NCBI GenBank assembly: GCA_950022655.1
Contig: OX465579.1
Location: 81,862,515-81,926,514 of the forward strand
Direction of reading: 5' to 3'
Source: Alentia gelatinosa
Taxonomy: Eukaryota; Annelida; Polychaeta; Phyllodocida; Polynoidae
DNA length: 64,000 nucleotides
Shown here: positions 1 to 13,499 of the stretch, piece after piece
Position numbering within the stretch: the stretch's first letter is position 1
Layout: each line of letters opens with the position of its first letter
The notes under the pieces: generated by a model
Database searches by the model: none
What the model was told of the DNA's origin: nothing
The model's input: the letters and a program-made list of their open reading frames with translations, nothing else
Made by a program: the position numbers and the translations under genes

Positions 1-1430
1 CCGAAATATCAATATGATATGCTACAATTTTATCAGAGTAAGCTGTTATCACTATCATATTGTAAAAAAAAAAGCAAAATCAACCCAGTTCAGTTATCAG
101 TTGCATGCTTCCATAGGCTTTTAATGACTGAAATTCCACGTTGGTAAGACAGTGTAGAATTAGCCTGAAAATAACATATTTCACCTATATAAAACCGAAA
201 TACCAATATGATAGGGTACAATTTTATCAGAGTAAGCTCTTATCACAATTCTTTTCCAAAAAAAACTAAATTAACCCAGTTCATTCATCAGTTGCATGCT
301 TCCAAAGGCTATTAATGACTGAAATTCCACGTTGGTAAGACAGTGTCCAGGCTGCAAGAGATAACATATGCTCTGCTAGAAGCACAAATTTCACTAAAAG
401 ACCATTTTCAATTTGTGGGTTAAATTTTTTTTCATATTATGTATACATACCTGCTAGAGCTTCATAAGTAGTACAGTTTCATTTCTTAAATATTCAAATA
501 CAAGGAAATATAGGAAATTTTGACTGTTACTCATAAATGGATAAGAAATCAGCTTTGAAACAGGGATAGGGGTACATATTAGATTTGGTATTTTTATAGA
601 TTCCGCTTGAGCTAACCAACTCCATTTTTTTGGTAGATTGGAAGAATTCTATATAAAGAATGCCCTTGTGCAGTTGGAGACTGTTTATTTTTTTCATGTA
701 ATAAACTAAAAACGTTCGAAATTAGTGTCCATGCTGCAAGCCCTGTACCTTCACCAACCTTCATTAGGCTATAACTTTTTTTTAAATCAGTAAATTATAA
801 CGAAATTTGCAGAGAAATATATGTTGCACGCAGATTCCTTGTAGAAAAATATGAAATTCACCTTCCTCTAAATTTTATATTAATTATTTTGAAAAAAATA
901 GGTTTTTCAAATTATTTATATCTCTATTTTTGTTGATTTTTAGCCAATTTTGAGCCTCTGGTGCTTTTAATATACATATTTAACATATAAAACCTATACT
1001 CCCCCACAAGCACTCATAGAGATACATCTATTAATCAAAAAAAAAAATTAATATTACACACTAGGAAGATGCTGGTAGGCCGGACAGGGCTAAAATTGTA
1101 GTTGCACTGGTTCGGTGAGAATGAGCCATATATATATCGATTCAAACTTGTAAATAAATGTTCATATAGCATGGACTGCATGTCAATTTACAGCAAATCA
1201 TTCATTATTCCTGATCTATGTACTTCATTTCGTATCTGATCAACGTTATCAATCTGAAACAAAGTTCATAAATTCGCTATGGACCAAGAAAACTCGCTAA
1301 ACATAGTGTCCTACTCGTTCCATTGTCAGATTTACAGCAGAAGTATAATCATAGCAGCCTGAAACATTCCTGCCTTTGTTTGTTTGTTTGGGTAGTTTAA
1401 CGTCCAATTTGTTCAATTAGACTTATCTAG
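1..1430. repeat. AT-rich region with a duplicated block of about 160 bp
   Basis: No gene is visible. The first 160 bases recur, slightly diverged, at about 196-345; both copies share the CCGAAATA(T/C)CAATATGATA start and the TTCCACGTTGGTAAGACAGTG end. The rest is AT-rich. At 1374-1425 there is a GTTTGTTTG...AACGTCCAATTTGTTCAATTAGACTT block that recurs at 31676-31721, which suggests a dispersed-repeat fragment. Confidence 0.6.
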
Positions 1431-2950
1431 CACGTAATGCTATTCTACGATTCAACTGAGAAGTGTACGAATACGAAATATAATTTCATTTTGTAGCTAA
1501 TCTAAGTTATCAATCTGAAACAAAGAAACCTTCGACGATCTATGAACCATCACGGTTCTCTACATGTACATTTTATGAAAATATATTGATCAGAAGTGGT
1601 TAGATTGATTATTAGATCGGAGACAAAGCCCCCAGGTCCGACCACGTCGAGTGCCAGACAGACACTGAATCAATGTATACCTTGTCGACTATTTTAAAAT
1701 TGATCAAATCATATCACTATGTCAATGCAATCATATGAAACCAAAGCAAAGTGCACCAGCAGCCTCAATCAATCGTCTCATCTACCAGTGTCCAATTCTT
1801 TTTTCAGATCATATTTTAATTGCAATAGATCATTCATACCTATGTAAATCCATATCTAGCACGTAATGCTATTCTATGATTCAACTGAAAAGTGTACGAC
1901 CACAAAATATATTTTGGTCTTGTAGCTAAACCACAGTATCAGCCTGAAACAAAGTAATCCTGCACGATCTATGTACCATCAAGATTCTCTACATGTTTAT
2001 TTTGTGAAAATATATCGATAAGAAGTGGTTAAATTGATTATTATATCGGCGATAAAGCCCCCACCTCCGACCATGTCAAGTGCCAGCTAGACACCGATAA
2101 ATTTAAATATCAACCTGAAACATTCCTGCCTATGTAATTTAGCACGTAATGCTATTCTATGATTCAACTGTTAGTGTGAATCGTTTTTTAGTCGCTAATC
2201 GATAAATTTATATCAACCAGAACCTTTCCTGCCTATGTAAACTAGCACGTAATGCTATTCTATGATTCAACTGTGAAGTCTATGGACACAAACGATATGG
2301 TTTTGTATCTAATCTACGATATCAACCTGAAACAAAGTAATCCTGGACGATCTATAGATCTTCAAGGTTCTCCACATGTACATTTTGTGATAATATATCG
2401 ACCAGAAGTGGTTAAATTGATTATTATATCGGAGGAAAAGCCTGTAAGTCCGACCACGTCGAGTGCCAGACAGACACTGAATATATTTATATCTTGTTGA
2501 ATCTGAAATAAAAAATGCCTATCTGTGTATAGCCGACACTGATCAATGTATATGAAGCTGAAACATTCCTGCCTATGTGATCTAGCATGTAATGCTATTC
2601 TACGATTTAACTGAGAAGTGTACGACCACGAACGATATTTGGTTTTTATATCTAATCTACTGTATCAACCTGAAACAAAGTAATCCTGGACGATCTATAG
2701 ATCTTCAAGGTTCTCCACATGTACATTTTGTGAAAATATATCGACCAGGAGTGGTTAAATTGATTATTATATCGGAGAAAAAGCCTGTAGGTCCGACCAT
2801 GTCGAGTGCCAGACAGACACTGAATATATTTATATCTTGTCGACTATTTCAATCTGAAACAAAAATCATTCCTGCCTATGTAATATATATATATAGCGTT
2901 GATTCAGTCTCAGATCAACCTCAGAACTGTAGAAATTGATCATATACCTT
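1430..2950 (+). repeat. Tandem array of about 340-430-bp units (left arm)
   Basis: Units begin with CTAGCACGTAATGCTATTCTA near 1429, 1856, 2245 and 2584, with a partial copy near 2133. Each continues through a TCAACCTGAAACAAAG block and a GAGTGCCAGACAGACACTGAA block. The reverse-complement array lies at about 11900-13300 in the right arm. Some units keep an open frame of 82-115 codons, but the frame tracks nucleotide identity and has no recognisable domain. Confidence 0.75.
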
Positions 2951-3439
2951 GTTGAATCTGAAATAAAACATGCCTATCTGTGTATAGCCAACACTAATCT
3001 ATGTACATATTGTGAATACGATGACGACTGCTGCACCTGGAAATGTATCAAGCCTTGTCAACCTGTGTATATATATATTGAACAATATTGCTGAATAATT
3101 GATCTGAAAAAAAATACAACACATTATTAAAATATATCATAAATCTTACTTCACCTACCTTGTCTTCTTTTCTGCCTTTCAGAAGTATTCGTCTGTAGAT
3201 ATAGTCAATCATTGTCCAGCAATCGATTTAAAAGTTAACTCCTCCTGGAGATGTCAATGCTGAATAGGCACAAGTCGAATTTTCCAAATTCAATATATCA
3301 GCCTGGACATTAAATTTATATGTAGATGATCCTTAGAGGTTGGGAGATAACCACATATAGCCTTGTAATGATCAAACTCCATTAGAATCCTTAGGCGAGT
3401 CCATAGTATAATCAATGGCGAAATAAGCCAATATAGTCA

Positions 3440-4330
3440 CTTCTCGAATCTAATTTTCATAAATCAATATCTAAGTCCCACCATGTCCGAATTGCACATT
3501 ATATATATGGAAAGAAAGCCCAGAATCTATAATTTACGAATATTAATGTCTCCAGTCATATATTTGAAGTTATATCCTCATAATAAATGATTTTCGAAAT
3601 CCTGTCTTGCCCAGAGCCCGACTTCCCTACCAAACCAATAGTAAATCTGTAGCTATATGACCATTTCCGTTAATTCATTTCTAAATCATCCGCTGGTTCA
3701 AAATGAATCATATTTCATATAAACAAACCTCAGACAGTGTAGTTTACCCTGATATAAGTCCCCGTTCATAGATTCAAGGTTAAAAGCCTCAAAGAAATCA
3801 TTTTGAAGAAGATGTCTTAGAACCCAGCTATGGCGAAATAAGCCATTTTATTGACAGATTACTTTTAATCTTCTAAATTCAATATCTAAGTCCCACATTG
3901 TCCGAAATACAGAAATTATATATCAGGAGAAAGCTAAGAACCCGTAGTTTATGAATATTAATGTTTACAGTGATATATATCAAGATAGATACTCATAATA
4001 CATGATTTTCTAAATCATATCTCGACCAGCGCACCACTCCCCTACAAATCCTATAGTAAAACTTTTAATACATTAAATTCGATAACTAAGTCCCAAATCG
4101 TCTGAAATACACAAAATATATATCAGAAGAAAGCTAAGAATCTGTAGTTTACGAATATTAATGTCTCCAGTAATAGAATCCAAGTTAAATCTTTATAATA
4201 AATGAATTTCTGAATCGTGTCTGGCCCAGATCCACACTCCCATACTGAACCTATAGTAAAGTATAGAGAGTGCATATGGCGCATCTTAATACTTCGATTA
4301 CTTGGTCTCGATTCGCCAAAAATGGACAAT
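3440..4330 (+). repeat. Degenerate tandem repeats in the left arm
   Basis: The block CTAAGTCCCA..TGTCCGAA recurs near 3470 and 3890, with a diverged copy near 4088. Each is followed by an AGAAAGC(C/T)(C/A)AGAATC and TACGAATATTAATGT segment. Copies in reverse complement occur at about 10700-11450. These repeats share the style of the neighbouring arrays but are more diverged. No gene is seen. Confidence 0.6.
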
Positions 4331-4479
4331 ATTATATCATCATGAAGCTGAGAGTGTGTAGTTCACGTTAGAATATACGAAAATCCATTTATCTAAGATT
4401 TAAACCCCGAAATATATGATTTAGTTAGCCAAACCACAAAACTGCGTAATGCCGACTTTCTTTGTTTGATTATTAATTC

Positions 4480-6300
4480 TAACCTGATATAACCTGGACA
4501 TTATTCAGATAGAAACAAACCTTACAGTATGTAGATTATCAATATACGTATCATTAATCATGAATCTAAAGTTTAAACCCGGTGCGAGCTGATTTCTAAT
4601 GACAGCTCGACCACCCTAACTACACAGTATGGAAAATGGCGGATCAAGCTAGGCCAGAATTCCACGTGCGTAACTCGCATCTTAATTTACTAATATCTTG
4701 GTCTCTTCTCGTCTAAATCTGATAAAATACATACTGGAACAAACCTTGGAGTCTATAGAATGTGAAAATACACTTCCCTGTGGTTAATTCTAAAGTTTAA
4801 ACCCTATCTGAGCTGATTTTGTGATCATCGTATGAAATTCGACTGAACCAGCAAGCCGACTGCGTAATACCCAAGTTTAAATTTGAAATATTAAATCTGA
4901 ACTCGTCAAACCTGGACATTATTTACATAGAACGGTAGCTTAGAGTGTGTAGAATATCAATATATATATGATTAATCATGAATCTAAAGTTTAAACCCGG
5001 TTCGTGCTGATTTCTTATGACAGCTCGACCACCCTAACTACACAGTATGGAAAATGGCGGATCAAGCTAGGCCAGAATTCAACGTGCGTAACTCGCATCT
5101 TAATTTATAAATATCTTGGTCTCTTCTCGTCTAAATCTGATAAAAATACGTACTAGAACAAACCTTGGAGTCTATAGAATGTGAAAATACACTTCCCTGT
5201 GGTTAATTCTAATGTTTAAACCCTATCTGAGCTGATTTTGTGATCAACGTATGAAATTCGACTGAACCAGCAAGCCGACTGCGTAATACCCAAGTTTAAA
5301 TTTGAAATATTAAATCTGAACTCGTCAAACCTGGACATTATTTACATAGAACGGTAGCTTAGAGTGTGTAGAATATCAATATATATATGATTAATCATGA
5401 ATCTAAAGTTTAAACCCGGTGCGAGCTGATTTCTAATGACAGCTCGACCACCCTAACTACACAGTATGGAAAATGGCGGATCAAGCTAGGCCAGAATTCA
5501 ACGTGCGTAACTCGCATCTTAATTTACTAATATCTTGGTCTCTTCTCGTCTTAATCTGATAAAAATACGTACTGGAACAAACCTTGGAGTCTATAGAATG
5601 TGAAAATACACTTCCCTGTGGTTAATTCTAATGTTTAAACCCTATCTGAGCTGATTTTGTGATCAACGTATGAAATTCGACTTAACCAGCAAGCCGACTG
5701 CGTAATACCCAAGTTTAAATTTGAAATATTAAATCTGAACTCGTCAAACCTGGACATTATTTACATAGAACGGTAGCTTAGAGTGTGTAGAATATCAATA
5801 TATATATGATTAATCATGAATCTAAAGTTTAAACCCGGTGCGAGCTGATTTCTAATGACAGCTCGACCACCCTAACTACACAGTATAAAAAATGGCGGAT
5901 CAAGCTAGGCCAGAATTCAACGTGCGTAACTCGCATCTTAATTTACTAATATCTTGGTCTCTTCTCGTCTAAATCTTATAAAATACATACTGGAACAAAC
6001 CTTGAAGTCTATAGAATGTGAAAATACACTTCCCTGTGGTTAATTCTAATGTTTAAACCCTATCTGAGCTGATTTTGTGATCATCGTATGAAATTCGACT
6101 GACCCAGCAAGCCGACTGCGTGATACCCAAGGTTAAATTTGAATGATTAAATATAAACTCGTCAAACCTGGACATTATTTACATAGAAAGAAACCTTACA
6201 GTATGTAGATTATGAATATACGTATCATTCATCATTAATCTAAAGTTTAAACCCGGTGCGAGCTGATTTTGTATTATAACTTGACAACCCTACGTTTCGA
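4480..6300 (+). repeat. Tandem array of about 418-bp units (left arm)
   Basis: The block TCTAAAGTTTAAACCCGGT recurs near 4566, 4984, 5401, 5820 and 6239, a period of about 418 bp. Each unit also contains a related half, with TTTAAACCCTATCTGAGCTG near 4795, 5213, 5632 and 6052, so the unit is a dimer of roughly 209-bp halves. The later units are nearly identical, which points to recent homogenisation. The right arm holds only about two such units (9440-10330), so the two arms differ in copy number. Confidence 0.85.
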
Positions 6301-7379
6301 GCAGTGACATGGCTTCCCATAGATTCAACCTTATAATCTACACAGCACTCTATAGAGGCTTTGCCGATATTAGTTATAAAGCGTTAGGTTAATTCCACCG
6401 TGTCAAGTCTGACACCTTCGTATAGCTGCTAATCAGATGAACATGATGCTGGTCTCAGTTTACACTGTTGACGCCATAGGATGATATAAATGGCAATTCT
6501 GTTGGTTGTCACATCGACTTGTAGCAGACAGCTTAGCAGACATGGCGCTGTCACTGGACTTGATACCTATACCACCAGGCTGAAAGATCCGAAGTTATCA
6601 CCGTATTAACCACACTTTCGATGGTTTTTCCACCATTATATTTATATCCTTTTGGAGGCACAAGCCTTATAATGAAGTTGCTGGGTTTCATTTCTGTTGT
6701 TAATCCGCTATTTGACGAGGGGAAATGATTTTACACAGCGTCCATTGCGTAGAGGAATCAGCTTAGCTATCCATATTGACACTGACACTCCCCGCCTCCA
6801 CCAACGGTTTTGCTATGGTGCGCGAGTTTAAACTTTCGATATTGCTTAAATCACCTTAGGCGTTGTTTTATTTCATTATACTTTAGAATCGTGTAGGTAA
6901 GGATCATATTTGAATATGTATGGGGGTTTCATCAACTTTAACGACAATATATATTGATGCGAACAAATCTGCTACAGTAGTGTGTAAGGCCTTAGATAGG
7001 CGGACGCCATGGATGGTTAATTTTTACATAGGCGCGTATTTTAGGCCAACTTCAGTTCGAGATTACATATATTCAACCGTTAACAAAATTAAAGTTAAAA
7101 GTATATGTATTCACAAAATACATATACACACCAAGATACAGGTCTCCTGTTTACCGTAATGGTCATCTTTTATTAAAACATCATCAATTTACGGAGAAAA
7201 TGGAGAAATTATGCCACTACCACCCTCAAAACAAGAGACGCGCACCGTTCACGGCAAAAGTGGCCGGCCGTTGAAATGCCACATTGAAACCTGCTGCTGC
7301 CGTAGTATAGGTGAACGTCGCTGGTGGCGCTGCCGTAGGATTGCCGCCCGGGTTAGGCGTGCGGCCGGCAAAGGGTTAA

Positions 7380-8378
7380 TATATCGGTTAGATAAACTTA
7401 TTCTTAGAATATATGTTGCATATGGTCAATTCTCCCAGATCGTGATCGATGCCCACGTACATGACCAAAAATTCAAACTAGTTAGATCTTTGTAAAAATG
7501 TGGAAATATATAGTAGAAGACAATACCTTACAGGGGTAAAAGTTGGGAACACTAATCTTTATTGGAAATTATTTTTTAGCTGAATGAATTAAACCTTATA
7601 ATCCTTATGTCACCGTACGTGGTCATGTGGGTTTAACAAGGCCTTAGGGAAATATTGATTGTTATTTATCAGCAGAATCAGATTTTCAGTATCAGAAAAT
7701 GAAATTCTAATCATATTGAGTAAATTAGTGTTGATTAATACTATTCAGAATACAATGCCCATGTACGGTGACCGGCCCATGTACGGTGACATACCTAAAA
7801 ATACATGTATATTTCTTGGCATTAACATGCCTGAAGTATTGGTAAATTGCAGGTGTTAATGGTTCCATAATACTCTATTTATATGTAAAATGTTGTTCAC
7901 TAATATTGTAAATCTTCTTCATTGCATAAGCAAAACCTAATAATTTCTGCCCATGTACGGTGACCAAATAAAGTTCACCACACATGTTCATTTAGCTGAA
8001 GTTTATTTGATGGAAGAATTAAATTACACACTTCAAATGCTATAAAACCTTTTCACATGCCTCCTTCATTTTGAGGATGAAAAAGTACCCAAAAAAGTAC
8101 TTTTCTATAATTTTTTTACCTTTTAATGTTGCTTACCCATGTACGGTGACATACCCTTCACCACAGATTTTTCACACCTAGACTACAAATAAATCTGCCC
8201 ATTTGAACATTTATCATGTTTTATAAGCTCTGCTACACATTTGTGGGTATGACACATTCAGAACAGATAAATATTTATAGTTAAATACAAATAAGAGGTC
8301 TTCAAAATCTTGTTATACAGGTTTCATCTATGAATTTTGAGCTAAAAATGCCTATTTTAGGGGTTTTATCAATTTTCA
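7380..8378. other. 1-kb spacer between the inverted arms, with a repeated CATGTACGGTGAC motif
   Basis: The spacer lies exactly between two TTAA-bounded piggyBac-type ends. No convincing gene is present. The 13-bp motif CATGTACGGTGAC occurs four times (near 7759, 7778, 7951 and 8136), and its near complement GTCACCGTACGTGG is near 7609 and again outside the right element near 15967. The stretch at 7425-7475 (ATGGTCAATTCTCCCAGATC...) recurs inverted at about 15980-16015. Confidence 0.6.
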
Positions 8379-11300
8379 TTAACCCTTTAGTGGCCGCACG
8401 CCGCACCAGGGTGGGAAAGCAGCGGCAGCACCACCACCGACGTTCACCTATACTACAGAGAGGGAGACGTTGCAAATGGCACGTAGTTAGCGGCCGGCGT
8501 GTTTTGCCGACGTTCAGTGGGCGTCTCTATTTTGATGGTGGAGGTGCTATATTTTCGCCATTTTCTCAGTAAATTGATGATTTATGAATAAAAGATTACC
8601 ATTACTATAACGACAAGACCTGTAGCTTTGTATGTATATGTATTTGTTGAATATAAACAACTTTTGAATATTATTAAATCTGAAATGAAGTTGGCCTAAA
8701 ATAGCACCTATGTAAAAAATAACCGTCCATGGCGTCTGCCTATCCCAGGCCATACATACTGTAGCAGATTCGTTCGCATCAATATATATTGTCGTTAAAG
8801 TCGATGAAACCCACATTGATATTCAAATATGTTCCCTACCTACACGATTCTAAAGTATTACGAAATAAAACGACTCCTAAGGTGATCTAAGCAATATCGA
8901 AAATTCAAACTTGACACAGTGCAAAGCGGTTGGCGGGGGCGGGAGTGTCAGTGTAAACATGGATGGCTAAGCAGATTCCTCTACGCAATGGACGCTGTGT
9001 AAAATCATTTCTCCTCGTCAAATAGCGGATTAACAACAGAAATGGAACCCAGCACGTTCATTATAAGGCTTGTGCCTACAAAAGGATATAAATATTATGG
9101 CGGAAAAACCATCGAAAGTGTGGTTAATACTGTCATAACTTCGGATCTGAGGCTGGGAGTATAGGTGTCAAGTCCAGTGACAGCGCCATGTCTGCTAAGC
9201 TGTCTGCTACAAGTCGATGCGACAACACACAGAATTGCCATTTATATCATCCTATGGCGTCAACAGTGTAAACTGAGACCAGCATTATGTTCATCTGATC
9301 AGCAGCTATACGAAGGTGTCAGATTTGACACGGTTGAATTAACGCTTTGTAACTAATATCGGCAAAGCCTCTATAGAGTGCTGTCTAGATTATAAGGTTG
9401 AGTCTATGGGAAGCCGAGTCACTGCTCGAACAGTAGGGTTGTCAAGTTATAATACGAAATCAGCTCGCACTGGGTTTAAACTTTAGATTCATGATGAATC
9501 ATATATATATTGATAATCTACACACTCTAAGCTACCTTTCTATGTAAATAATGTCCAGTTTCGACGAGTTTAGATATAATAATTCAAATTTAACCTTGGG
9601 CATTACGCAGTCGGCTTGCTGGTTTAGTCGAATTTCATACGATGGTCACAAAATCAGCTCAGATAGGGTTTAAACATTTGAATTAACCACAGGGAAGTGT
9701 ATTTTCACATTCTATAGACTCCAAGGGTCGTTCCAGTATGTATTTTATCATATTTAGAAGAGCAGAGACCAAGATATTAAAATATTACAATGCGAGTTAC
9801 GCACATTGAATTCTGGCCTAGCTTGATACCCCATTGCTTATACTGTGTAGTCAGGGTGGTCGAGCTGTCATTAGAAATCAGCTCGCACCGGGTTTAAACT
9901 TTAGATTCATGATTAATCATACGTATATTCTTATTCTACACACTCTAAGCTACCTTTCTATGAAAATAATGTCCAGGTTTGACGAATTCAGATTTAATAA
10001 TTCAAATTTAACCTTGGGTATCACGCAGTCGGCTTGCTGGTTCAGTCGAATTGTAGACGATGATCACAAAATCAGCTCAGATAGGGTTTAAACTTTAAAA
10101 TTAACCACAGGGAAGTGTATTTTCACATTCTATAGACTCCAAGGTTTGTTCCAGTATGTATTTTATCATATTTAGACGAGAAGAGACCAAGATATTAGTA
10201 AATTAAGATGCGAGTTACGCACGTTGAATTCTGGCCTAGCTTGATCCGCCATTTTCCATACTGTGTAGTTAGGGTGGTCGAGCTGTCATTAGAAATCAGC
10301 TCGCACCGGGTTTAAACTTTAGATTCATGATGAATGATATATGTATTGATAATCTACACACTGTAAGGTTTGTTTCTATGTAAATAATGTCCAGGTTAGA
10401 TCAGGTTAGAAATAATAATCGAAAAAAGAAAGTCTGCATTACGCAGTTTTGTGGTTTGGCTAACTAAATCATATATTTCGGGGTTTAAATCTAAGATAAA
10501 TGAATTTTCGTATATTCTAACGTGAACAACACACTCTCAGCTTCATGATGATATAATATTGTCCATTTTGGTCGATTCTAGACCAAGTAATTGAAATATT
10601 AAGATGCGCCATATGCACACTCTATACTTTACTATAGGTTCAGTATGGGAGTGTGGATCTGGGCCAGACACGATTCAGAAATTCATTTATTATAAGGATT
10701 TAACTTGGATTCTATTACTGGAGACATTAATATTCGTAAACTACAGATTCTCAGCTTTCTCCTGATATATCATTCGTGTATTTCGGACAATGTGGGATTT
10801 AGTTATCGAATTTAGAAGATTAAAAGCTTTACTATAGGATTGGTAGGGGATTCAGGCGCTGGTCGAGATACGGTTTAGAAAATCTTTTATTACGAGGATT
10901 TAACTTGAAATATATCAATGAAGACATTAATATACATAAACTACGGGTTCTTAGCTTTGTCCTGATATATAATTTGTGTATTTCGGACAAGGTGGGAATT
11001 AGTTATCGAATTTAGAAAATTAAAAGTACTCTGTCAATAAATTGGCTTATTTCGCCATAGCTGGGTTCTAAGACATCTCTTTCAAAATGATTTCTTTGAG
11101 GCTTTTAACCTTAAATCTATGAACGGGGACTTATATCAGGGTAAACTACACTGTCTGAGGTTTGTTTATATGAAATATGATTCATTTTGAACCAGCGGAT
11201 GATTTAGAAATGAATTAACGGAAATGGTCATATAGCTACAGATTTACTATTGGTTTGGTAGGGAAGTCGGGCTCTGGGCAAGACAGGATTTCGAAAATCA

Positions 11301-13325
11301 TTTATTATGAGGATATAACTTCAAATATATGACTGGAGACATTAATATTCGTAAATTATAGATTCTGGGCTTTCTTTCCATATATATAATGTGCAATTCG
11401 GACATGGTGGGACTTAGATATTGATTTATGAAAATTAGATTCGAGCAGTGACTATATTGGCTTATTTCGCCATTGATTATACTATGGACTCGCCTAAGGA
11501 TTCTAATGGAGTTTGATCATTACAAGGCTATATGTGGTTATCTCCCACACTCTAAGGATCATCTACATATAGATTTAATGTCCAGGCTGATATATTGAAT
11601 TTGGAAAATTCGACTTGTGCCTATTCAGCATTGACATCTCCAGGAGGAGTTAACTTTTAAATCGATTGCTGGACAATGATTGACTATATCTACATACGAA
11701 TACTTCTGAAAGGCAGAAAAGAAGACAAGGTAGGTGAAGTAAGATTTATGATATATTTTAATAATGTGATATATTTGTTTCAGATATATTATTCAGCAAG
11801 ATATATTATTCAGCAGGTTGACAAGGCTTGATACATTTCCAGGTGCAGCAGTGGTCATCGTATTCACAATATGTACATTGATCAGTGTCGGCTATACACA
11901 GATAGGCATGTTTTATTTCAGATTCAACAAGATATAAATATATTCAGTGTCTGTCTGGCACTCGACGTGGTCGGACCTGGGGGCTTTTTCTCTGATATAA
12001 TAATCAATTTAACCACTTCTGGTCGATATATTTTCACAAAATGTACATGTGGAGAACCTTGAAGATCCATAGATCGTCCAGGATTACTTTGTTTCAGGTT
12101 GATATCGTAGATTAGATACAAAACCATATCGTTTGTGTCCATAGACTTCACAGTTGAATCATAGAATAGCATTACGTGCTAGATCACATAGGCAGGGATG
12201 TTTCAGGTTGATATACATAGCTTAGTGTTGGCTATACACAGATAGGCATGTTTTATTTCAGATTCAACAAGGTATATGATCAATTTCTACAGTTCTGAGG
12301 TTGATCTGAGACTGAATCAACGCTATATATATATATCACACAGGCAGGAAAGATTTTTGTTTCAGGTTGAAATACTCGACAAGGTATACATTGATTCAGT
12401 GTCTGTCTGGCACTCGACATGGTCGGACCTGGGGGCTTTTTCTGCGATATAATAATCAATTTAACCATTTCTGGTCGATATATTTTCACAAAATATACAT
12501 GTGGAGAACCTTGAAGGTCTATAGATCGTCCAGGATTACTTTGTTTCAGGTTGATACAGTAGAATAGATATAAAAACCAATTATAGTTCGTGTCCATACA
12601 CTTCTCTGGTGAATCATAGAATAGCATTACGTGCTAGATCACATAGGCAGGAATGTTTCAGGTTGATATACATAGATTAGTGTTGGCTATACACAGATAG
12701 GCATGTTTTATTTCAGATTCAACAAGATATAAATATATTCAGTGTCTGTCTGGCACTCAACGTGGTCGGACCTGGGGGCTTTTTCTCCGATATAATAAAC
12801 AATTTAACCACTTCTGGTCGATATATTATCACAAAATGTACATGTGGAGAACCTTGAAGATCTATAGATCGTCCAGGATTACTTTGTTTCAGGTTGATAT
12901 CGTAGATTAGATACAAAACCATATCGTTTGTGTCCATAGACTTCACAGTTGAATCATAGAATAGCATTATGTGCTAGTTTACATAGGCAGGAAAGGTTCT
13001 GGTTGATATAGAATTATCGATTAGCGACTAAAGAACGATTCACACTAACAGTTGAATCATAGAATAGCATTACGTGCTAGATCACATAGGAATGGTTCAG
13101 GGTGATATAAATATATTCAGTGTCTGTCTGGCACTCGACGTGGTCGGACTTACAGGCTTTTTCTCCGATCTAATAATCAATCTAACCACTTCTAATCGAT
13201 ATATTTTCACAATATACACATGTAGAGAACCCTGATGGTTCATAGATCACCCAGGATGTGTTTGTTTCAGATTGATACAGTAGATTAGATACAAAACCAA
13301 AATATTGTTTGTGGTTGTGGAAAAA
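8379..13325 (-). repeat. Right arm of the giant inverted repeat
   Basis: Reverse complement of 1430-7379. It contains inverted versions of the left-arm arrays: about two 418-bp units (9440-10330), the intermediate repeats (10500-11450) and the 340-430-bp units (11900-13320). Arm similarity is high but not perfect, with many substitutions and copy-number differences, so this is not a simple assembly mirror. The arm stops at 13325, just before the transposase 3' end. Confidence 0.85.
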
Positions 13326-13499
13326 AAAAGAAAAATCTGCGGACAAACCTTACTGAGGCACCCACCCAAAGACAAAATGAAAAATTTACTGGCAGGTATT
13401 TCTAACGAACTAATACGAACAGAAATAAATGTGTGTGACTGTGGTCACGGGGGGAAATAAGTAAGACAGGGTAAACAAATCGTGATGTAATGAATAAAC

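Larger units (their letters stand above)
1430..7379 (+). repeat. Left arm of a giant inverted repeat, ending in a piggyBac-type terminus
   Basis: This arm is the diverged reverse complement of 8379-13325. Matching blocks are 2252-2500 with 11924-12172, 2592-2939 with 12280-12627, 4123-4329 with about 10530-10740, 6540-6900 with about 8890-9190, and 6920-7159 with 8547-8816. The arm ends at 7376-7379 with GCGGCCGGCAAAGGGTTAA, the reverse complement of the terminus that starts the right arm. It is longer than the right arm because its internal tandem arrays are expanded. Homology stops near 1430, exactly where the partner enters the transposase region. I see no protein-coding gene. It could be a non-autonomous or internally rearranged copy of the same piggyBac-like element, or one half of an inverted duplication. 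Confidence 0.85.

Noticed and set aside
6920..8816. Paired open frames at 6920-7159 (+) and 8547-8816 (-)
   Set aside because: They are mirror copies of the inverted-repeat arms; amino-acid similarity simply reflects the palindrome.
2252..12967. Conserved 82-115-codon open frames (starting MLFYDS) repeated in both arms
   Set aside because: They lie in tandem repeat units and are as conserved at the nucleotide level outside the frame as inside. No domain, no splice context, and several units have the frame broken.
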